From the NCBI GenBank assembly GCA_943327755.2, contig CALPYF020000048.1:1-28796 (forward strand): a stretch of 28,796 nucleotides of DNA. Reading direction: 5' to 3'. The notes under the pieces were generated by a model. It was not told the DNA's origin and did not search any database. It was given only the letters and a program-made list of their open reading frames with translations. The position numbers and the translations under genes were made by a program. Below, piece after piece: positions 8,201-15,048 of the stretch. This DNA comes from Deinococcus hopiensis KR-140 (lineage in GTDB: Bacteria > Deinococcota > Deinococci > Deinococcales > Deinococcaceae). Every line of letters starts with the position of its first letter. Positions within the stretch are counted from its first letter, which is position 1.

Positions 8201-10474
8201 ACTCTCGAAGGGCAGAAACGTCAGTGTCAGGAGGGTGCGCTGGCCCTCATCCACCACGGCGGCCAGGAGCTGCTCGCCGGACCGGACACGCACGCTGCCC
8301 AGCAGCCCGGCGGCGCTGCTGACGAGCAGCGGCCCAGTCAGGGCGAGCAGCGCCAGCAGCGTCCAGAAGAACGCGCCGCCCAGCACCCCACTCCAGGCGA
8401 GCGCCAGGACACCCAGCACGCCCACTGGATGCAGACTGCGGGCCAGGTTGTGCAGCACCTTCCAGCGCCCGAGCGTCCCAAGTGCCGCGCCGCGCCCCCC
8501 CAGCCAGGGGAGGAGTTGCCAGTCGCCACGCACCCAGCGTTCCATCCGCCGCGTGAACGCCAGGTAGTGACTGGGCACCCCCTCAATCAGCGGCACGTCA
8601 CTCACGAACGCCGCGCGGCCCAGGGCACCTTCGAGCAGGTCATGGCTGAGCACCTGACCGTCCGGGATACGCCCACGGACACTCCGGTCGAACGCCGCGA
8701 GGTCATACAGGCCCTTCCCGGCGTACGTGCCTTCGGCGAAGAGATCCTGGTACGCCTCGGACACGGCCTGCGCGTACAGGTCCAGCCCGCGGCCCCCGGT
8801 GATCGCCCGCACGTACCGGGACGCCTGCACGCTGCGCGGATGCGGCTCCACACGCGGCTGGAGCACCGTGTACCCCGCGCGCAGCCGGCCGCGTTCATCC
8901 CACACGGGCCGGTTCAGGGGATGATCGAAGGTGCCCACCAGGGTGCGGAGCGTACCGGGCGGCAGCCAGGTGTCCGCGTCGAGCGTGAGCACGTACCGGA
9001 CGTCCTCCAGGGCTGCTGGACGCCCGACCGGTACACTGAACAGCCCCGGCGTGCCGTTCAGGAGCAGCGCGCCGAGATCCATCAGTTTGCCGCGCTTGCG
9101 TTCACGGCCCATCCAGCAGCCCTCGGCCGCACTGAACTCACGCGGCCGGTGAAACAGATGAAACTGCGGTCCGCGCCGGACATTCAGGGCGTCCACGCCG
9201 GCCTGGGCCTGCGCGAGCAGCGCGTCATCTCCAGGCATGGTGGCCTGCGGCGCGTCCACGTGGTCACTCAGCAGCGCGAACTGCACGTCCGGATCCCCGT
9301 TGCCCAGCGCGTGGCGTTCCAGTCGGCGCAGCAGGGTCTGCACCTCATCCGCGTCGCTCAGCAGGCACGGGATGACCACGAGGGTCAGGCTGCCAGGCCC
9401 CGCAGCCACCGGCTCCAGTTTCGGCAGGACGCGTGGCGCGCGGAACGACGACGCCCAGTGCAGCAGTGTCGTGGCGTTCACGAGGGCAGGGGCGGCACAC
9501 AGCGCCGCCAGGACCGCCAGCGCCCAGGGCGCCGCGCCCGCCCGGCTCGCGACCCCCAGCAGCAGCGTCACGGTCAGCATGAACAGCCCCAGCAGCGCCG
9601 TGACATACACCCCGAGCCGCGCTCGCCACAGCGCCCGCCGCCCCGCGCGCCACAGACCTGGCCTGATCCCGAGCGCCCGTTCCAGCGGCGTCAATCCATG
9701 CCCGTCCGGCTCGGCCAGTAGGGCGTGGCCGACATGTTCGCCCGGCGCCATGAGCCCCGTGGCAGTCCGCGCGACGTCCACTTCCGGTTGACGGGCCGCG
9801 CGGGCCAGCCGCTCCACTACCTGCCGGTACTGGTTTCGGGTGGCGCGGTCCATACGGGCGTACACCCGGGCAGGATCCTCCTGCAGCGCCTCCTCCACGA
9901 CGCTCACGCTTTCCACGAAGGTCAGCCAGTCCACCCGGTTCAAGGCCCGTAAGGTCTGCACGGCGCGGGCAACCACCTCCCCCTGCGGGGGCGAGCGCAG
10001 AAGGCGGTCCAGGGTTTCCAGGCGCAGGTAGGCCGGAAGCGCCCACAGTTCTCCCAGGGTCAGTGGCCACTGACCCTGGTAGGCCCGCACGAACCGGGCG
10101 GCGCCGGCTGCATCGAACCCACCCGGCACGTCCAATACCCCGCAGGCGAGTGCGTGCACGCGTGGCGCGCCGCCCGGCAGGACGGGCAGAGTCCGCACGA
10201 AGCCGCCCGGCAAGTCCTCCCGCGTCTGCCGCAGCGCCCCCTCGATGACGTGGGCGTTGTCCAGAAGCCACTCGTCTGCTGGCGCGCGGGCGGGCCCGTG
10301 TTCCTGCGCCGCCCGGGCCAGTGCGCCACGCAGCACCTGCGTGTACCGCGCCGCAGACCGTCGGGCCGCGCCAGTCGCGGCCCGGCCCACCCGGCGCCGA
10401 TGCGGCTGACCATGCTGCTCAGCCAGCCCCACTGCCGCCCGGTCCAGATCCTGCAGGTCGCCGCGCTCCGCCAT
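2213..10474 (-). CDS. Cyclic beta-1,2-glucan synthase (GT84 + glycoamylase-like + GH94)
   Basis: This 2753-residue membrane protein is close in size to the ChvB/NdvB/Cgs proteins of rhizobia and Brucella. It should polymerise glucose from UDP-glucose into beta-1,2 chains, trim and cyclise them. Order: soluble N-terminus; two membrane segments (about 285-340); GT84 core with LDADTW near 496 and RRMERWVRGDWQ near 645; further membrane segments (about 685-725, 741-768, 803-850); glycoamylase-like middle part (about 910-1425, with RWGFLFDPQ and SWSGTAFEYLMP), matching the cyclising domain now classed GH189; two GH94 beta-sandwich modules near 1475 and 1940; GH94 (alpha/alpha)6 domain with catalytic GTGDWNDG near 2436, which uses phosphate to set chain length. 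The start is ATG at 10474, with GGAGGAG six bases upstream; a GTG six codons earlier lacks such a site. It is the last gene of a three-gene operon, 31 bp after the stress-protein gene. Confidence 0.88.
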   Translation of the reverse strand: MAERGDLQDLDRAAVGLAEQHGQPHRRRVGRAATGAARRSAARYTQVLRGALARAAQEHGPARAPADEWLLDNAHVIEGALRQTREDLPGGFVRTLPVLPGGAPRVHALACGVLDVPGGFDAAGAARFVRAYQGQWPLTLGELWALPAYLRLETLDRLLRSPPQGEVVARAVQTLRALNRVDWLTFVESVSVVEEALQEDPARVYARMDRATRNQYRQVVERLARAARQPEVDVARTATGLMAPGEHVGHALLAEPDGHGLTPLERALGIRPGLWRAGRRALWRARLGVYVTALLGLFMLTVTLLLGVASRAGAAPWALAVLAALCAAPALVNATTLLHWASSFRAPRVLPKLEPVAAGPGSLTLVVIPCLLSDADEVQTLLRRLERHALGNGDPDVQFALLSDHVDAPQATMPGDDALLAQAQAGVDALNVRRGPQFHLFHRPREFSAAEGCWMGRERKRGKLMDLGALLLNGTPGLFSVPVGRPAALEDVRYVLTLDADTWLPPGTLRTLVGTFDHPLNRPVWDERGRLRAGYTVLQPRVEPHPRSVQASRYVRAITGGRGLDLYAQAVSEAYQDLFAEGTYAGKGLYDLAAFDRSVRGRIPDGQVLSHDLLEGALGRAAFVSDVPLIEGVPSHYLAFTRRMERWVRGDWQLLPWLGGRGAALGTLGRWKVLHNLARSLHPVGVLGVLALAWSGVLGGAFFWTLLALLALTGPLLVSSAAGLLGSVRVRSGEQLLAAVVDEGQRTLLTLTFLPFESLVILGAVSRALGRTFVTRRRLLEWTPAGQVDGQLAARAGPGACWRAMWGAPVLAAALGALAARHPGSWPLAAPLLLAWACSPQLAWQLSRPPTRRAVTLGPLQRRAARLLARRTWLFFERFVGPDDHWLPPDHFQEDPLGVAAHRTSPTNIGLMLTATLSAYDLGYLGPLELTARLQATLDTLGRLERHEGHLLNWYDTRSLVPLPPPYVSTVDSGNLTGHLIALRQGLLSLPDEPVWRAQRWEGLLDTLALLDAALPAGGARTRCAQLQELILANLHPSRWSALLDASDAHLAALEAEVLQLVETADPLDEPILWEVSTWFERLRHHLVNLRAQRDSFLPWLAAPPLPAGLPSGAWSALPCAPRLAALPDAYRQAHAALDAAAAGATDAAQRAWCAQQRAGLRGAAGQAAAWLDTLAQLTRDLDAEIERPRWGFLFDPQRELFTLGYRPDLNRPDPNAYDLLASEARLASFVAIALRQVPATHWLHLARPMTRVGGRRLLLSWSGTAFEYLMPGLLMRAPPGTLLGVACASAVATQRAHGRHHGVPWGVSESGYARLDANLNYQYRAFGVPGLGLQRGLADDLVIAPYASLLALPWQPAAVTRNLARLGGVGLLGRYGLFEAADYTPARLPVGARVSVVRSYMAHHQGMTLLSVANALAAGQPGRPGMVERFHADPRVASAELLLYEQVPYAVPLERLHLDQRRALPGQVPGLSLEPWAVPGGRSTQLHLLSNGRYSVLISESGGGATRWNGLQLSRFRADPARLDCGHWIYVQDLESGICWTLTSQPRGTGTGEALLSAHSAQFQGREAGVTSLLDVTVDAALDAEVRRITLRADPGGAARRLRITCVAEAVLGSHAADLAHPAFQKLFVQSEWAARDQTLLLRRRSRSPQESQVWWGHLLTSPDGVPPGLTWTAARAQVLGRHGSARDPQGLLGAERLTGTVGVTLDAVAALQVDVTLRPGRPVTLAWVAVAAETRASALTSARTLTAWARVQAAFSDARREIHRSLRAAGIGTPELELGARLLSALTYPRAQWRTSVGERHANPHAQRDLWPLGLSGDHPVLLLHLRDAEHLEALSQLLRLHRHWREREVLVDLALLNDGDQGYGQDVTLATTRLITASGADSWLGRAGGLHLVRGSALSGAARQALLGAARVRLSSADGPLDEQLRRHAPPADLPPLLPSRSPWMPTVSDRGGAPLTFWNGLGGFTPTGDEYHLRLQPGQTTPRPWVNVIASPAGGFVISEAGGGFSWAGNSGENRLTAWTNDPVSDTPSDTLYLRDEATAQIWTPTPQPAPSGAPCLIRHGWGYTAFEQRSHDLAQHLLMSAAPDDPVKIMTLTLRNEAERARHVSVTCTADFVLGPHRDGQGPHLLTDFDADHGALLVRNPWRDETGAQVAFLAVTPAPQGVTTDRLEFLGQGGTPARPAALTRVGLSGTVDPPGDPGAALQVHLHLPPGGQQTVTVLLGAGHDAADTARLLDTYLDPGRCERAVQDTRARWQHLLGRVTVKTPDPAFDVMLNGWLLYQTVSCRVWGRSGLYQSSGAYGFRDQLQDVLALLHAAPNLAREQILRHAARQFTEGDALHWWHPPMARGVRTRISDDLLWLPYVTAAYVTVTGDTGILNEVAPFLTGAELEPAEHERYDTYAATGGAPLYEHLLRAVRHASRTGRHGLPLMGTGDWNDGLNLIGAGGQGESVWLGFFLHRVVNDLLPLCRLQGDDASVQTFTAQAQALGRHLEQHGWDGQWYRRAYRDDGSVLGSAGNRECRIDAVAQSWAVLSGAADPTRARLAMNAVRTHLLDEDAKLSLLLTPPFDRSVPHPGYIQGYPPGIRENGAQYTHAAVWTAWAFAELGDASQAHTLFQWLNPIHRTSAPANVATYQTEPYVMTADVASHPQRRGEGGWSWYTGSAAWTYRLGLEQLLGIRRTGASLRVQPCIPDDWPGYQVTYHHGTSRYELHVDNRPSGAPGVTLDGHPLAGSVIPLLDDGATHQVQVTLR

Positions 10475-10505
10475 GATCTTCTCCTCCGTCACCGCGGGTC
10501 ACCCG

Positions 10506-11426
10506 TCACGGCTGTGAACGCGCCGCGAACTCCCGAGCGCAGAGATCCTGCACGATCAACACTGGAACGGGCGCGTACGTGAGCAAGTTCAGCGCTGTGC
10601 GGCCATACGGCCAGCGCCGCAGCCCGGAATGACCGTGAGCGCTCAGAATGACCAGGCCCACCGCCTCGTGCCGGATCAGGTCGTGCAGGGCTTCCAGCGG
10701 GTGCGTTCCGTCCAAGAGCCGCACGTCACAGGCGCCATCCGGACGCAGGCGTGACGCCAGGCCGTCCAGGTAGCGCGCCATCGCGTGTCGATTGAGGGTC
10801 ATGAGTTCCTCTTTGAGCGCCCTTTCCCGTCCAGTGAGCGGCACCCCGCGCGGCACCTCCGGTTCTGGCAGCGCGTGCGCCAGCAGCAGCGGCACGCGCC
10901 GGGCGAGCGCGATTCGCTGCGCGACGGGCAGGACATGCTCAGCCCGGGCCGAGCCGTCCAGTGGTACCAGCACCGCCCCGGGCTGGTTCGGCACGTCACG
11001 GATCAGCAGGAGCGACACGCGCGCCTGCAGCAACACCTGTCCGGCCTCTCCGCCCAGCGCCCCCAGATCTGCCCCGCCCTGCCCGTGACGGGTAAAGACC
11101 AGCAGATCGGCGTTCCGCCGCCGCACCTGCTCCATCACCTGCGCGGACGGGTCACCCGTCACGACCGTCGCCTCCGCCTGAACGCCACGCGCCGCGAGGC
11201 CCGCCGTCAGCCGCGTCAGGTATCCCAGCGCCTGCGCGCGGTGCAGCGCGCCCTGCATCGGATCAGGCGGGAGGACCTCACCCGCCACCCGGTCCGGCTC
11301 AATGACCCGCAGCAGACTCAGCCGCGCTCCGAAGGTCAGTGCCAATTCAGAGGCGGGGTCCAACGCCGCTTCCGAATGCACCGATTGATCAAGCGGCACC
11401 ACGATATGACGGAACAGATGCTCCAC
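10506..11426 (-). CDS. Universal stress protein, tandem UspA domains
   Basis: About 306 residues make two UspA folds in a row. The first opens with FRHIVVPLDQS and the second with GAVLVPLDGSARAEHVLPVA, the usual first strand and Asp of this family. Each repeat closes with the nucleotide-loop region: TRHGQGGADLG in the first and SAHGHSGLRRWPYGRTA in the second. The second deviates from the ATP-binding consensus (G-2x-G-9x-G-S/T) at its first Gly and final Ser, so binding may be weak. Tandem Usp proteins are cytoplasmic and linked to stress survival. GTG at 11426, behind GGAGGG, is the preferred start; GTG at 11444 is in frame but has no good ribosome site. The gene lies between the SDR and the glucan synthase on one strand with gaps of about 31 bp each, so all three are probably co-transcribed. 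Confidence 0.85.
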   Translation of the reverse strand: MEHLFRHIVVPLDQSVHSEAALDPASELALTFGARLSLLRVIEPDRVAGEVLPPDPMQGALHRAQALGYLTRLTAGLAARGVQAEATVVTGDPSAQVMEQVRRRNADLLVFTRHGQGGADLGALGGEAGQVLLQARVSLLLIRDVPNQPGAVLVPLDGSARAEHVLPVAQRIALARRVPLLLAHALPEPEVPRGVPLTGRERALKEELMTLNRHAMARYLDGLASRLRPDGACDVRLLDGTHPLEALHDLIRHEAVGLVILSAHGHSGLRRWPYGRTALNLLTYAPVPVLIVQDLCAREFAARSQP

Positions 11427-11457
11427 CCTGCCCTCCAGTCCCACACGCGCGGGACAC

Positions 11458-12219
11458 CTACTGCGCGGTGTATCCGCCGTCCATGACCACTTCCGCGCCC
11501 GTCATGAAAGGCGCGTCGTCCGACGCGAGGAAGGCGATCACCGACGCGACCTCCTCACTTCGTCCCAGGCGTCCCACCGGATGCCGGGCCGCCAGGGCCT
11601 GGAGTGCGGCGTCTGGTTGGCCAGACGCGTCAGCGAACGCCTCCACTACCAGCGTACCGATGAAACCGGGATGCACCGAATTCACCCGAACGCCGTGGCA
11701 CGTCACCTGCAGCGCGGTGGCCTTGGTGAACAGCCGCACGGCCTCCTTGCTGGCATGGTACGCCGCGGCGTCCGGTGAACCCACCAGGCCGTACAAGCCG
11801 CAGACGTTGACAATGACCCCTCGTCCCGTCGTGATCATGCGGTCAATGTCTTCGCGCGTGCATAGGAAGACACCGTCAAGATTCACGGCCATCAGGGCCC
11901 GCCAGTCCGCCAAGCTGACGGTCTCGACGGGCCCCTGCGGACCCGTGATCCCAGCATTGTTCACGAGAACATCCACCCGCCCATGGTGAAGTTTGATCTG
12001 CGCGAACACGTCCCGCACTGCCGCCTCGTCCGAGACATCACAGGCGTACCCTTCCGCGAAGCCGCTGGCACTGTTGATGCGGTCCGCGGCCGCCTGCGTG
12101 AAGGTCAGATCCAAGATCATCACGGCGCCGCGCTCAGCTGCCAGGCCGCCCGCCGCCGCCTCGCCAATCCCCATGGCGCCGCCCGTCACCACACACACCC
12201 GATCCTGGAATCTGGTCAT
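11458..12219 (-). CDS. SDR-family oxidoreductase lacking the catalytic serine
   Basis: A 253-residue classical short-chain dehydrogenase/reductase with a Rossmann fold. TGGAMGIG (12-19) binds the nucleotide, and Asp37 in ILDLT after strand 2 favours NAD over NADP. CDVSD is at 60-64, NNAG at 87-90, Asn113 in VNLDG, YHASK gives Tyr154 and Lys158, and the C-terminus has the usual VMDGGYT. The position 13 before the Tyr, normally the catalytic Ser, is Gly141 (NVCGLYG); this was checked in the codons. The enzyme may act through another group, or the protein may be a binding protein; the substrate is unknown. ATG at 12219 follows GGGGG at five bases and is preferred to the GTG at 12231. It is first in the operon with the stress protein and the glucan synthase. 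Confidence 0.85.
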   Translation of the reverse strand: MTRFQDRVCVVTGGAMGIGEAAAGGLAAERGAVMILDLTFTQAAADRINSASGFAEGYACDVSDEAAVRDVFAQIKLHHGRVDVLVNNAGITGPQGPVETVSLADWRALMAVNLDGVFLCTREDIDRMITTGRGVIVNVCGLYGLVGSPDAAAYHASKEAVRLFTKATALQVTCHGVRVNSVHPGFIGTLVVEAFADASGQPDAALQALAARHPVGRLGRSEEVASVIAFLASDDAPFMTGAEVVMDGGYTAQ

Positions 12220-12234
12220 TCTGGCCCCCACACG

Positions 12235-12287
12235 CCCTCAGGGACATCCGGCCCGGATGCTGGCGAAGAGGCCCTCAGGGCCCCTTC
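12235..12287 (-). promoter_or_regulatory. Palindromic region upstream of the SDR operon
   Basis: A 23-bp interrupted palindrome lies at 12265-12287 (GAAG-a-GGCCCT-c-AGGGCC-c-CTTC). Its core CCCTCAGGG recurs at 12235-12243, close to the SDR start. On the minus strand the palindrome could be the terminator of the preceding 95-aa gene, since it is followed there by no T-run but by TTC-rich bases. Alternatively the two copies may be operator half-sites for the operon. No clear -35/-10 pair was found. Confidence 0.4.
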
Positions 12288-12311
12288 TGCCCTGACCTTA
12301 GGCGTGCGCTG

Positions 12312-12599
12312 TTACGGGGCCATTACCGCATCGGCAGGGCCCTGTGTCAGGGGCCGAAACCAGACGTACCCCTCAAAGGAGCGCCGCCGGTCCCTCAGGG
12401 CATTCTTTTCCTGTAGCACGCCTTCCATCCATCCGAAAGGCGAGCGGAACCGCACCTCACACCCGCCAGGTGTCTCAAAGGCCTCGTTCAGCGCAGCAAT
12501 GTCTTCAGCCCACACGCCACTAACGGGTCGAAGTGGCGCGGCGAGAATGATGAGGCGCTTATTGGGGGACGCCGTATACGTTCCTTGAAGTTCGAGCAT
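12312..12599 (-). CDS. Hypothetical protein, 95 aa
   Basis: I do not recognise this protein. It reads as a compact soluble alpha/beta domain: an N-terminal strand (RLIILAAPL), a helix (WAEDIAALNEAF), then strands and a basic stretch (ALRDRRRSFEGYVWFRPL). There is no signal peptide or membrane segment. The start is ATG at 12599. No Shine-Dalgarno site is visible, but TAGCGT stands five bases before the ATG, which fits a leaderless transcript as in several other genes here. It lies on the same strand as the SDR operon, 92 bp upstream of it and separated by a palindrome, so it is probably a separate unit. Confidence 0.6.
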   Translation of the reverse strand: MLELQGTYTASPNKRLIILAAPLRPVSGVWAEDIAALNEAFETPGGCEVRFRSPFGWMEGVLQEKNALRDRRRSFEGYVWFRPLTQGPADAVMAP

Positions 12600-12715
12600 C
12601 CATGACGCTACCAGACCTGACTTGAGTCAAATGGGACGACTGCTGGATAAACCGCACGGCAATCGGCGCTCATGGCTCAGCGCCGCTGATCAGCTGATCC
12701 CCGGGCGCTGCATTA

Positions 12716-13661
12716 AAGTGCGTCTAAAAAACGTGCTGGCGCAGGTTTTCCCAGAGGCGTCGTGCGCGCACGGTAGAGGTCGGAGGTGGGGTACCCATGA
12801 CCCGAGCTGCGTATCCAAACGATCTGACCGACGCCGAGCGGAGCGTACTTTTCCCCCTTCTGCCTCAAACGTCATCCGTTGGTCGTCCACGGAAGTGGTC
12901 ACTGCGAGAGATCCTGGACGGGATCTTCTACGTCCTGCGGGGCGGAATCGCTTGGCGGGCTACGGCCACACGACCTCCCTCCATGGCAGACGATCTACCA
13001 CGATCACCGTCTGTGGCGAATTCATGGTGTCTGGCAAGCACTCCACACCACCCTGCGAGAGCTCGTCCGTCAGCGTGAGGGTCGCCCAGCGACCCCCAGC
13101 GCCGCGATCATCGACAGCCAATCGGTGAAAACGACCGAAGCCGGTGGACCCCGCGGCTACGACGGTGGAAAGAAAGTCAGTGGCCGTAAGCGTCACCTCC
13201 TCGTCGACACCCTGGGACTCGTCATGGCGATCAAAGTCCATGAGGCCGATATCCAGGACCGCACCGGTGCGGTCCTCCTGCTGCGCGACCTGCGCAATGT
13301 GTTCCCACGCATGGAGCACGTGTGGGCGGATGCGGGGTACACCGGTAAGCGAGCGAGCGACATCAAGACCCATCTGGGCTGGACGATGGAGATCGTCAAA
13401 CATCCTTGGTCCGGGTGGCAGGGGACCTGGGCACCAGAGGACGCACCTCCACGCGTCGTGGAGGTGCCAAAAGGGTTTGTGGTGCTGAAGCGGCGTTGGG
13501 TGGTGGAGCGGACGTTCGCGTGGTTAGGCAAATCCAGGCGGATGGCCAAGGACGACGAAGCGCTGATCGAAACCGCCGAGAACCTCGTCTATGAAGTCAT
13601 GATTCGGCTGATGGTGCGTCGCCTGGCAAAAGATCCACCTTGATGGTTTTCAGATGCACTT
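12716..13661 (+). mobile_element. IS5-family insertion sequence, about 946 bp, with TIRs and TA target duplication
   Basis: The left end (12716-12732, AAGTGCGTCTAAAAAAC) and the right end read backwards (13661 to 13645, AAGTGCATCTGAAAACC) match in 14 of 17 positions. Both ends are flanked by TA (12714-12715 and 13662-13663), which fits the TA target duplication of the IS427 group of IS5 elements, as does the length. Because TA is self-complementary, the exact ends could shift by a base or two. The element carries one transposase gene on the plus strand that needs a frameshift. It sits exactly at the stop codon of the 74-aa gene on the minus strand. Confidence 0.8.
12797..13643 (+). pseudogene. 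IS5-family transposase, two frames (frameshifted)
   Basis: The first frame starts at ATG 12797 and gives the N-terminal DUF4096-like domain (LTDAERSVLFPLLP, GRPRKWSLREILDGIFYVLR, GGIAWR). The rest (PHDLPPWQTIYHDHRLW to the end at 13643) is in the next frame. It carries the DDE residues: Asp in AAIIDSQSVKT, Asp in VWADAGYTG, and Glu in VVERTFAWLGKSRR. Family alignment puts the switch just after GIAWR, where a single extra G in the run CGGG (12956-12959) would explain it. This may be a real inactivating mutation, a recoding site or an error in the read. IS427-type elements often use two overlapping frames, but I see no classic A- or T-run slippery site here. Confidence 0.75.
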
Positions 13662-13885
13662 TAGTGGACGCGGCCAAACCCGAGACCTTCGGCGGTGCGC
13701 ATGGCGTCGCGCGCGCCCTCCAGGTACGGGGCTGCGGCGTCCACGATACCCAGGTCACTCAGGAACAGTGACGCCTGCATGATCCCTGTTTCTGTCGCCT
13801 GCTGCCCCCCGCACCCCTGCATCAATGCCAGTGCGTACCAGCTTGCGGCGACCTGCCGAACCATCGCAAATACCATACTGTCCAT
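13661..13885 (-). CDS. Small hypothetical protein, 74 aa, with an IS at its stop codon
   Basis: The ATG at 13885 has AGGGG four bases upstream, a better start than the in-frame codons extending up to 14089. The protein is a short Met/Ala-rich helical chain (FAMVRQVAASWYALALMQ, ATETGIMQASLFLSDLG, DAAAPYLEGARDAM). I do not recognise it. The stop TAA is formed by CAC-TAA at the junction with the IS. Joining the DNA across the element and removing one TA copy again gives CAC TAA TGC, so the protein end is unchanged by the insertion while its downstream region is cut off. The former downstream DNA (12676-12709) holds an AGCGCC/GGCGCT hairpin that could have been its terminator. Confidence 0.5.
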   Translation of the reverse strand: MDSMVFAMVRQVAASWYALALMQGCGGQQATETGIMQASLFLSDLGIVDAAAPYLEGARDAMRTAEGLGFGRVH

Positions 13886-14050
13886 ATGTCCCCTACCCAC
13901 CTGCCACACCGAACCTGTCAGTTCTCCAGGTAGGGTAGAGCGATTCCAACGTGGCAATTGCAGTGGTTGACCTTTACGGGCGTTCAAACTGTCGGCGGCC
14001 GTGTCTTTGGGGGGGGACGATTCCGCGAGTGAAGAGGCGCACAGTACAAA

Positions 14051-14062
14051 GGTGCATGCACC
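14051..14062. promoter_or_regulatory. 12-bp perfect palindrome between divergent small genes
   Basis: GGTGCATGCACC lies in the 269-bp space between the divergent genes starting at 13885 (minus) and 14155 (plus). A regulator site is possible; nothing else supports it. Confidence 0.25.
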
Positions 14063-14154
14063 GGGGTCGTCTATACCCGCACGTCTCACACGTGATTCGG
14101 GGGGCGGGGTGTCGAGGTCATGGGAACCTCACTTTGAGGGGCGTAGGGTGTGCC

Positions 14155-14451
14155 ATGGACGAACGACTGCGTAGGGAACTGTGGGAGACAGATGCCATTG
14201 CCGCGTTTGAACTGCGTTGGCAGGTTCACCTGGATCAAGGACGCCTTGACCGGTTGCATGCCTTGGCGGCTGGGGGACGCAGCATTGAAGTCACGGTGTC
14301 CTCGCTACAGCCCTATACCTTCATGGTGTCGTGGGTGGACATCTTAGGAAGTCCACTGACGAGTTCCGATTCCTACGCCTACCCCCCGCACAGTGAGGTG
14401 GTGCGTGAGTTGTTCGATCAGGTCTGTCAGCGTCTAGAGCAGAATTTTTAG
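14155..14451 (+). CDS. Hypothetical protein, 98 aa
   Basis: This is an unrecognised soluble protein. The N-terminus is helical and charged (DERLRRELWETDAIAAFELRW), the middle has strands (SIEVTVSS, TFMVSWVDILG), and a C-terminal helix follows (SEVVRELFDQVCQRLEQNF). ATG at 14155 is the only sensible start; upstream codons in the same frame have no ribosome site. TAGGGT stands five bases before the ATG and could serve either as a weak Shine-Dalgarno (AGGG) or as the -10 box of a leaderless transcript. Third-position GC is lower than in the large operons, which fits its place in an accessory patch between insertion sequences. Confidence 0.6.
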   Translation: MDERLRRELWETDAIAAFELRWQVHLDQGRLDRLHALAAGGRSIEVTVSSLQPYTFMVSWVDILGSPLTSSDSYAYPPHSEVVRELFDQVCQRLEQNF

Positions 14452-14560
14452 GGCGACCGTCACCACGCAACTCCATCACCTTATCCGTGGGAGATTGCGG
14501 GTGTGCTGACGTAGGTTGGGGAATGGACGCCAATCGAGTCATCTGTTTCTGCTGGACATC

Positions 14561-14704
14561 ATGATGTTCTCCTCGATCAGTACGCAGCAGGACTTGATCA
14601 CATCGGCAGACGCGGCGGTGGAGAGTTAGCTGGTGGCGTGCGGCATGTCGCATGCAGAGGCGGTGCGTCCCCGGGACAAGATCATGCTGTCGCACGGGGG
14701 CTAA
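14561..14704 (+). pseudogene. Small ORF broken by one amber codon
   Basis: From ATG 14561 the frame reads MMFSSISTQQDLITSADAA and so on to a TAG at 14627-14629, then continues LVACGMSHAEAVRPRDKIM to TAA at 14702-14704. Both halves have third-position GC like real genes of this genome, and no other frame does. This suggests a 47-residue protein with a single nonsense change, or a fragment of a larger lost gene. The family is not recognised. Confidence 0.3.
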
Positions 14705-14781
14705 GCAGGATGCGTGCGCTTTGTTGGGGCTTGTTCATGCGAGTCACTTCCGGATGAAGAAGTGGGGCCGTAGTGTGAAGG

Positions 14782-15006
14782 ATGGAACGCTTAGAGACCG
14801 TGATTGATGTGGGCGTCTCGCCCTTGAGGAGCGGTCTTAAGGTGTACGCCAGTCGCATGTCGAAACGAGATGCGAATCTGTTGCAGACGGCCAGTATGGT
14901 CAATCCTCCAGTCCCGTTGGAGATCGTTACGAAGTTCGGTGTGGTGAAGGTAGTCGTGAGTCAGGAGCGGTCGCTGGAGACCTTCATGCTGTGGCGCGCG
15001 ACGTGA
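14782..15006 (+). CDS. Hypothetical protein, 74 aa
   Basis: The frame has moderate third-position GC and plausible composition: strand-like segments (ETVIDVGVS, LEIVTKFGVVKVVVSQ) around a basic helix (ASRMSKRDANLLQTA). The ATG at 14782 touches a GAAGG that is too close to work as a ribosome site, while TAGTGT five bases upstream fits the leaderless pattern seen for other genes here. Opposite-strand frames over the same DNA are less gene-like. Function unknown. Confidence 0.45.
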   Translation: MERLETVIDVGVSPLRSGLKVYASRMSKRDANLLQTASMVNPPVPLEIVTKFGVVKVVVSQERSLETFMLWRAT

Positions 15007-15048
15007 AGTGGCCATTTTTACGGATTTCTGATTCAGCGGACAGGCGGC

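Noticed and set aside
8009..9721. Open plus-strand frame of 570 codons
   Set aside because: Antisense to the GT84 core; Arg/Gln/His/Pro-rich shadow sequence.
13886..14089. N-terminal extension of the 74-aa gene up to 14089
   Set aside because: A good ribosome site stands before ATG 13885 and none before 14089; the extension has shadow-like composition.
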